6,074 bases of DNA from contig QIDW01000237.1 of NCBI GenBank assembly GCA_003230435.1, positions 1 through 6,074 of the forward strand, read 5' to 3'. Shown one piece after another: positions 1 through 4,433 of the stretch. This stretch comes from Acidimicrobiia bacterium. Lineage in GTDB: Bacteria; Actinomycetota; Acidimicrobiia; Spongiisociales; ZC4RG35. The notes below the pieces were generated by a model that did not search any database, was not told the origin of the DNA, and saw nothing but the letters and a program-made list of their open reading frames with translations. Positions within the stretch are counted from its first letter, which is position 1. Every line of letters begins with the position of its first letter. A program made the translations under genes and the position numbers.

Positions 1-381
1 GTGACGGCGCCGATTGTCATAGGCCGCGACCATCTCGACTCCGGCTCGGTCGCATCCCCATACCGGGAAACCGAGGCGATGGCCGACGGATCAGATGCGA
101 TCGCCGACTGGCCCATCCTCAATGCCATGCTCAACGTCTCGTCGGGCGCCGCCTGGGTTGCCGTTCACCATGGCGGTGGGGTCGGAATTGGGAACTCGAT
201 CCACTCCGGGGCCCAGGTCGTGGCCGACGGCACAGAGCAGGGGGCGTTCCGGGTCGAACGCGTCCTCACCAACGACCCGGGCACCGGCGTGATGCGACAC
301 GCCGACGCAGGTTATGAGAAGGCCAAACAGGTCGCCCGAGATCGCGGAGTCGACATACCGATGCTTGATCCCGATGCCTGA
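1..381 (+). CDS. hutU: Urocanate hydratase, C-terminal part (5' end outside window)
   Basis: Urocanate hydratase (urocanase) is a cytosolic NAD+-dependent enzyme that converts urocanate to 4-imidazolone-5-propionate, the second step of histidine degradation. The visible 126 residues match the C-terminal end of the roughly 550-residue family. They contain the highly conserved IGRDHLDSGSVASP block (about residues 7-20), then ETEAM.DGSDAIADWP, the glycine-rich HHGGGVGIGNS block and the near-terminal VLTNDPGTGVMRHADAGY block. The reading frame is open to the left edge. The GTG at base 1 is an internal valine codon, not the start, and about three quarters of the protein lies upstream. The end of the ORF fits the usual family C-terminus, so the gene looks intact here. 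Its last 8 nt overlap the start of hutG, which indicates one operon with translational coupling. Identification is secure; only the N-terminus is missing. Confidence 0.96.
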   Translation: MTAPIVIGRDHLDSGSVASPYRETEAMADGSDAIADWPILNAMLNVSSGAAWVAVHHGGGVGIGNSIHSGAQVVADGTEQGAFRVERVLTNDPGTGVMRHADAGYEKAKQVARDRGVDIPMLDPDA

Positions 382-1267
382 TCCGGGCTGGCCTCGCGCC
401 GACATCTGGCTGGCACAGGACCACCCGGATCCCGACGTCCTGGTGGTCGGGGTGCCCTCCGCCAAGGCCTCGCTGACTCCGTCGCGAGCCGACCTGACAC
501 CGCTTGCTCTTCGTGATCGTCTGGCAGGGTTTTCCACCTTCCACAGCGAGTGGGAGGCAAACCTCGCTGATGTGGCCGTCCGGGACGTTGGCAACTGGCC
601 GGTCTCCGAGCTTGGCATGTACACGATGCCCGAGGCGGTGAGAGGGTTGGCGACCGAGCTCCCCGACGTTCCCCTCACTCTCTTCGTCGGCGGCGACAAC
701 GCCATCACCCGTCCTCTGGTCGCGGGCATGACTGACGACCTAACGCGAGTGGGTGTCATCACATTTGACGCCCATCACGACGTGCGCTCACTCGACAACG
801 GGCCGACCAATGGGACCCCGATTCGCGGTCTGATAGAGGAGGATGGTCTCCCCGGTGGCAACGTGGTCCAGATTGGCATCCACTCCTTTGCCAATTCGGC
901 GGAGTACCGGGCCTATTGCAACAAAGCAGGCATCGAGGTGGTAACCGTCGAAACCGTGGAGCGAGAAGGCATCCGTAGCGTCATCGACGGTGTCTTTTCC
1001 ACCTTGGCCGGGCGATGTGACTCCATCTACGTCGACGTTGATCTCGACGTGCTCGATCGCATCTTCGCCCCTGCCTGTCCGGGCGCCAGTCCTGGTGGTT
1101 TGAGCATCCGCCAACTCGCCCAGGGGGTCCGCCTTTGTGCCCGTCACCCCAAGGTCCGGGCGATGGACTTTGTAGAGGTTGATGCCGGGGCGGATACCAA
1201 CGGCGTGACACTCGACTCCACCGCCCACGTTTTCCTGTCTGTCGTGGCGGGTTATAGCGAACGCTGA
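374..1267 (+). CDS. hutG: Formimidoylglutamase, arginase/ureohydrolase superfamily
   Basis: Probable formimidoylglutamase: N-formimidoyl-L-glutamate + H2O gives L-glutamate + formamide, a late step of histidine degradation. The 297-residue length and motif order fit the binuclear-manganese ureohydrolase fold. GGDN (106-109) sits where GGDH is usual. DAHHD follows (132-136; D132, H134 and D136 are expected ligands), then DLDVLD (223-228; D223 and D225 are expected ligands), APACPGASPGG (232-242) and the late DFVEVD (265-270). I chose the ATG at 374 because it overlaps the hutU stop by 8 nt, a common coupling arrangement, and family proteins begin close to here. An in-frame ATG at 314 would add 20 residues but overlap hutU by 68 nt. 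No clear Shine-Dalgarno precedes either start. The hut context favours formimidoylglutamase over agmatinase or arginase, which sequence alone does not exclude. The Asn in place of the first metal-binding His is unusual. Confidence 0.85.
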   Translation: MPDPGWPRADIWLAQDHPDPDVLVVGVPSAKASLTPSRADLTPLALRDRLAGFSTFHSEWEANLADVAVRDVGNWPVSELGMYTMPEAVRGLATELPDVPLTLFVGGDNAITRPLVAGMTDDLTRVGVITFDAHHDVRSLDNGPTNGTPIRGLIEEDGLPGGNVVQIGIHSFANSAEYRAYCNKAGIEVVTVETVEREGIRSVIDGVFSTLAGRCDSIYVDVDLDVLDRIFAPACPGASPGGLSIRQLAQGVRLCARHPKVRAMDFVEVDAGADTNGVTLDSTAHVFLSVVAGYSER

Positions 1268-1300
1268 TGCAACCAGGCCAATGAGTATGGGGTTCTAGAC
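1268..1300. other. Convergent spacer between hutG and dusB
   Basis: The 33 bp between the hutG stop and the dusB stop hold no gene and no convincing intrinsic terminator. The only symmetry is a TCTAGA at 1294-1299 beside the CTAG at 1301-1304, too short to make a stable stem. How the two convergent transcripts end is not visible here. Confidence 0.5.
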
Positions 1301-2416
1301 CTAGCCGCCGCTGACCACTTCACCGGCATCATTTGACACCTCGTCCGCCTCGCGATCCTCGAGAAATCCATGGGGAAGACGCACCGGGCGTGGTCCATGA
1401 CTGTGCCCACGGACCATCCGATTGGCTTCCTCAGGGAACGGGACATCCGGGTCGAGCCTCCCGACCAGGACCGTCAACTCTTCGACCGAGGCCACCCTGG
1501 CAAAGCCATCACGAAGCACCGGTCCCGCGGGGAACCCCTTCAGGTACCACGAGGGGTGCTTGCGAAAGAGGTTGAGACCGGTTTTCTCTCCGAAGTGATC
1601 AACCAGCAGTTGGGTGTGCCGGATCATGATCTGACCCACCCCACCGAGATTTGGCGGCTCCTGCGGCTCACGTCCAGCGAACACGTCGGCCAGGTCCCGG
1701 AACAGCCATGGACGGCCGAGGCACCCGCGACCCACGACGACTCCGTCGCAGCCGGTCGAGCTCATCATCGCAAGCGCGTCATCCGCCGTCCAGATGTCAC
1801 CGTTGCCGAGTACGGGCACGGTGGTCACCACCTCCTTCAACTCCCGAATTGCCGACCAATCCGCCTCGCCCGAATACAGCTGACGGGCGGTCCGGGCGTG
1901 GAGAGCAACTGCGGCAACCCCCTCCTCTTCGGCTATCAAACCGGTTTCGATGAAAGTCAGGTGCTCCTCATCGATGCCCCGCCGAAACTTCACCGTCACG
2001 GGAACTTCACCGGCGTTGCCCACCGCGGCGCGGACTACGGAGCGAAACAGGTTGGTCTTCCATGGGAGGGCGGCCCCTCCTCCGTGTTTCGTCACTTTGC
2101 CCATTGGACAGCCGAAGTTCATGTCGATGTGATCGACTCCGAGATTCTCAACAAGAAAGGCGACCGCCTCTCCAAGAGCACCAGGATCGGTGCCATAGAG
2201 TTGAATCGACCTGGGGACCTCGTCGTCGTCGAAACGTGCGAGGGCCAGCGTCTTCTCACTCTTCTCCACAAGGCTTCTGGCGCCGATCATCTCCGACACA
2301 TAGAGACCCGCTCCAAACTCGCGGCAGAGCCGGCGGAAGGGAGCGTTGGTCACGCCGGCCATCGGAGCAAGGACCACTGGAGGGTCGACCACAATCGGGC
2401 CAATCTGAAACGACAT
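1301..2416 (-). CDS. dusB: tRNA-dihydrouridine synthase, DusB type
   Basis: FMN-dependent enzyme that uses NAD(P)H to reduce specific uridines of tRNA to dihydrouridine in the cytosol. The 371 residues show the full Dus TIM-barrel series: APMAGVTNAPFRRLC near the N-terminus (17-31), SEMI (41-44), MNFGCP (99-104) with the catalytic cysteine C103, the GGGAAL block, VKFRRG, HARTARQ.YSG..DW (174-187), the FMN-phosphate loop VLGNGDI (202-208) and VVGRGCLGRPW (227-237). A helical C-terminal RNA-binding domain follows (RKH..WY.KGFP). The last 40 residues (RMVRGHSHGPRPVRLPHG ending in SGG) form an extension I associate with actinobacterial DusB/NifR3-like proteins. I prefer the ATG at 2416; a TTG at 2425 would add three residues. 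Neither has a recognisable Shine-Dalgarno. The gene stands alone, convergent with hutG (33-bp gap) and divergent from the CoA-transferase. The DusB subtype is inferred; Dus membership is secure. Confidence 0.93.
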   Translation of the reverse strand: MSFQIGPIVVDPPVVLAPMAGVTNAPFRRLCREFGAGLYVSEMIGARSLVEKSEKTLALARFDDDEVPRSIQLYGTDPGALGEAVAFLVENLGVDHIDMNFGCPMGKVTKHGGGAALPWKTNLFRSVVRAAVGNAGEVPVTVKFRRGIDEEHLTFIETGLIAEEEGVAAVALHARTARQLYSGEADWSAIRELKEVVTTVPVLGNGDIWTADDALAMMSSTGCDGVVVGRGCLGRPWLFRDLADVFAGREPQEPPNLGGVGQIMIRHTQLLVDHFGEKTGLNLFRKHPSWYLKGFPAGPVLRDGFARVASVEELTVLVGRLDPDVPFPEEANRMVRGHSHGPRPVRLPHGFLEDREADEVSNDAGEVVSGG

Positions 2417-2498
2417 TGCAAACAAGGATATTGGAGAAAGCCCCGATCGGGTTTCTCTCGGGACGGCGGGCGACTATTTCACGAAGTAGGTTCGGACC
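2417..2498. promoter_or_regulatory. Divergent intergenic region between dusB and the CoA-transferase gene
   Basis: These 82 bp separate two genes read outward, so promoters for both must lie here or inside the neighbouring coding ends. I found no convincing -35/-10 pair on either strand. Ahead of the CoA-transferase ATG (2499) there is only a weak AGG at 2488-2490, eight bases before the start. The most distinctive element is the inverted repeat at 2434-2457, listed separately. The promoter assignment rests on gene arrangement only. Confidence 0.5.
2434..2457. repeat. Imperfect inverted repeat, candidate operator or hairpin
   Basis: GAGAAA (2434-2439) and TTTCTC (2452-2457) are perfect reverse complements. 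They flank the 10-bp palindrome CCCGATCGGG (2442-2451). The two halves are offset by an unpaired GC (2440-2441) on the left side only. In DNA this could be a dyad operator controlling one or both divergent genes. In RNA it could fold as a hairpin with a GATC loop. No long U-tract follows on either strand, so it does not look like an intrinsic terminator, and terminating between divergent genes would make little sense. The symmetry is seen in the sequence; the function is inferred. Confidence 0.4.
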
Positions 2499-4433
2499 AT
2501 GACCATCAGCAAGGTCGTTGGCGCACGCGAGGCCGTTTCGGTCATTCGGGACGGAGACGTAGTAGCGAGTTCGGGTTATGGGGGCCACGGAGTCGCCGAG
2601 GAGGTCCTCGTCGCACTCGAGCAGCGGTTCATCGAAGATGCATCACCGAGAGACCTGACGCTGGTGTGGGCCGGCGGACAAGGGGATATGGAGGACAGAG
2701 GTCTCAACCATCTTGGCCACGTTGGCCTGTTGAAGAGGACCATCGGTGGCCACTACGGGTTGGTGCCGAAGATCGCCGCCCTGGCTGTGGACGAGAAGGT
2801 CGAGGCCTACAACCTTCCGGAGGGAGTGCTGGTTCATCTCTATCGAAATATCGGCAGCGGTGCACCCGGAATCCTGTCGACGATTGGGATCGGCACTTTC
2901 GTCGACCCACGGATCGAGGGAGGGAAAGTAAACAAATCGGCCGTGGACGACATCGTCGAGGTCACCAAGAGGGGAGACGACACGTGGCTGTTCTATCGCG
3001 GGTTTCCCATCGATGTTGCGATCATCCGCGGCACAACCGCCGATCCGTTTGGCAACCTGACAATCGAGCGAGAGGCGGCCACCCTCGAAACGCTAGATCT
3101 GGCCATGGCCGCTAAGGCATCCGGAGGTTATGTCATCTGCCAGGTTGAGCGTGTCGCAGAAGCCGGATCACTTGACTCACGTGACGTTCAGGTCCCGGGC
3201 ATCCTTGTTGATGCGATCGTGGTAGCTGAGTCTGACCGCCATCAGCAGACCTGGGATACCGGCTACGACCCCGCCATGTCCGGGGAAATTCGAATACCGG
3301 TTGAGACCTTGGAGCCACTTCCCCTGGATGCTCGCACGGTGGTCGCGCGACGAGCCGCACTAGAACTCGAAGCCGACGCTGTGGTCAACATCGGAGTAGG
3401 CCTCTCAGAACTCGTTGGACGCGTGGCTGGTGACGAGCGAATCCAGGACCTCGTTACGTTCACGATTGACACCGGCGTCATCGGCGGCATCCCGTTGAGT
3501 GGTTTCGGCTTTGGTGGAGCGGTGAACAGAGAAGCCGTGATCGATCACGCCTCAGCCTTCGACTTCATCGATGGCGGAGGATTGGACACAGTATTCCTCG
3601 GACTGGCCGAGTGTGATGGCAACGGCGATGTGAATGCGAGCCGGTTCGGCCAGCGGATCGCAGGGTGCGGCGGGGCAATCAATCTCACTCAGCGAACACG
3701 AAACGTTGTGTTTCTGACGCCGTTTTCCAGCGGCGGACTGGATGCAGACATCGAAGACGGCCGTCTCACCATCAGCAAGGAAGGCCGTTTCTGCAAGTTC
3801 GTCGACAAAGTCTCCCAGATCACCTTCAGTGCCAACTTTGCAAACGATCGTGGGCAGAACATCACTTTCATCACGGAACGCTGTGTCTTTCGGCTTGGCC
3901 CTTCCGGTCTCGTCCTGACAGAGATAGCCCCTGGAGTTGATCTCCAAAACGAGATCCTCGACCTTCTCCCTTTCCAACCGATGGTCGACGGTCCGACTGC
4001 GATGGACAGTGCTCTATTCCTCCCCGGCTTGATTGGTCTGCGAAGACGCATGCTCGAGCTTCGCATCGAGGACCGAATCAGCTATGACGAGGACTCCAAC
4101 ATCGTTTTCATGGACTACTCGGGGATGCACGTGCGGTCGTCGGAAGATGTTCAGCGCATCGTGGACGTGGTGGATGGGTTGCTCGGACCGCTCAACCGGC
4201 GGGTCAATGCGATCGTCAACTATGACCGATTTCAACTCGATGAGGCCGCTGTTGATGAGTACGCCGACGCAGTTCGCTACGTCCAGGAGAAGTACTACCG
4301 CGTGGGTGGTGTGACTCGGCACTCCACGAACGCGTTCATGAGGCTGAAACTCGGTCGCGAGCTCGAGAGGCGCGAGCTGAAACCGTCGATCTACGCGAGC
4401 CGGGAAGGAGTCGACAAGGACACTAGGAGCTGA
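2499..4433 (+). CDS. Family I CoA-transferase homologue (propionate/acetate CoA-transferase, YdiF-like) with C-terminal extension
   Basis: The protein is 644 residues; typical propionate CoA-transferases have about 520. Residues 1-270 form the alpha-like half: VIRDGDVVASSGYGGHG (15-31), HLGHVGLLKRTIGGHYGLVPK (71-91), EAYNLPEGV (102-110), GTFVDPRIEGG (132-142), FPIDVAIIRGTTAD (169-182) and QVPGILVDAIV (231-241). Residues 275-513 form the beta-like half: GVGLSELV (299-306), FDFIDGGGLD (354-363), QRIAGCGGAINLTQ (385-398), ITFITERCVFRL (455-466) and LTEIAPGVDL (473-482). The family exchanges CoA between short-chain acids through a glutamyl-CoA thioester. That Glu should lie in the ..E.G.IGG motif, but here the motif is TIDTGVIGG, so the residue is D324 (codon 3468-3470). 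The NxGxGxP loop has Ser (S303) for Pro. Residues 514-644 extend past the usual end; I cannot assign them a function. The ATG at 2499 matches the family N-terminus and has only a weak AGG upstream. The gene ends inside the tail of aceK. It may be a transferase, a hydrolase or catalytically altered. Confidence 0.88.
   Translation: MTISKVVGAREAVSVIRDGDVVASSGYGGHGVAEEVLVALEQRFIEDASPRDLTLVWAGGQGDMEDRGLNHLGHVGLLKRTIGGHYGLVPKIAALAVDEKVEAYNLPEGVLVHLYRNIGSGAPGILSTIGIGTFVDPRIEGGKVNKSAVDDIVEVTKRGDDTWLFYRGFPIDVAIIRGTTADPFGNLTIEREAATLETLDLAMAAKASGGYVICQVERVAEAGSLDSRDVQVPGILVDAIVVAESDRHQQTWDTGYDPAMSGEIRIPVETLEPLPLDARTVVARRAALELEADAVVNIGVGLSELVGRVAGDERIQDLVTFTIDTGVIGGIPLSGFGFGGAVNREAVIDHASAFDFIDGGGLDTVFLGLAECDGNGDVNASRFGQRIAGCGGAINLTQRTRNVVFLTPFSSGGLDADIEDGRLTISKEGRFCKFVDKVSQITFSANFANDRGQNITFITERCVFRLGPSGLVLTEIAPGVDLQNEILDLLPFQPMVDGPTAMDSALFLPGLIGLRRRMLELRIEDRISYDEDSNIVFMDYSGMHVRSSEDVQRIVDVVDGLLGPLNRRVNAIVNYDRFQLDEAAVDEYADAVRYVQEKYYRVGGVTRHSTNAFMRLKLGRELERRELKPSIYASREGVDKDTRS
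4423..4433. other. Tail-to-tail overlap of the CoA-transferase gene and aceK
   Basis: The CoA-transferase stop TGA occupies 4431-4433 on the plus strand. The aceK stop, TAG on the minus strand, occupies 4423-4425, so the two coding regions share 11 bp. There is no room between them for a bidirectional terminator. Transcription of each gene must end inside, and antisense to, the other, or within its coding end. I saw no hairpin with a U-tract on either strand near this junction. Confidence 0.9.

Noticed and set aside
314..373. Upstream ATG extension of hutG by 20 residues
   Set aside because: It would overlap hutU by 68 nt, the added residues look like an out-of-frame reading of conserved hutU codons, and the ATG at 374 gives the compact 8-nt overlap.
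91..762. A 223-codon minus-strand frame across the hutU/hutG junction
   Set aside because: The product is compositionally biased and resembles no family, and both opposite-strand genes are firm. Antisense shadow.
1291..1304. Short symmetry around TCTAGA/CTAG between hutG and dusB as a bidirectional terminator
   Set aside because: The stem is only about 3 bp with no U-tract; chance explains it.
1370..3115. A 581-codon open frame on the plus strand, antisense to dusB and running into the CoA-transferase gene out of frame
   Set aside because: Its translation is rich in Arg, His, Gly and Pro with no recognisable domain, and it overlaps two securely identified genes. It is a shadow of GC-rich codon use.
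3552..3977. A 141-codon minus-strand frame inside the CoA-transferase gene
   Set aside because: It is antisense to conserved CoA-transferase motifs, has no domain and has no supporting start context.
4357..4380. Short direct repeat GCGAGCT near the 3' end of the CoA-transferase gene
   Set aside because: It encodes the repeated tripeptide REL within an amphipathic helix; it is codon-level repetition, not a mobile or regulatory repeat.
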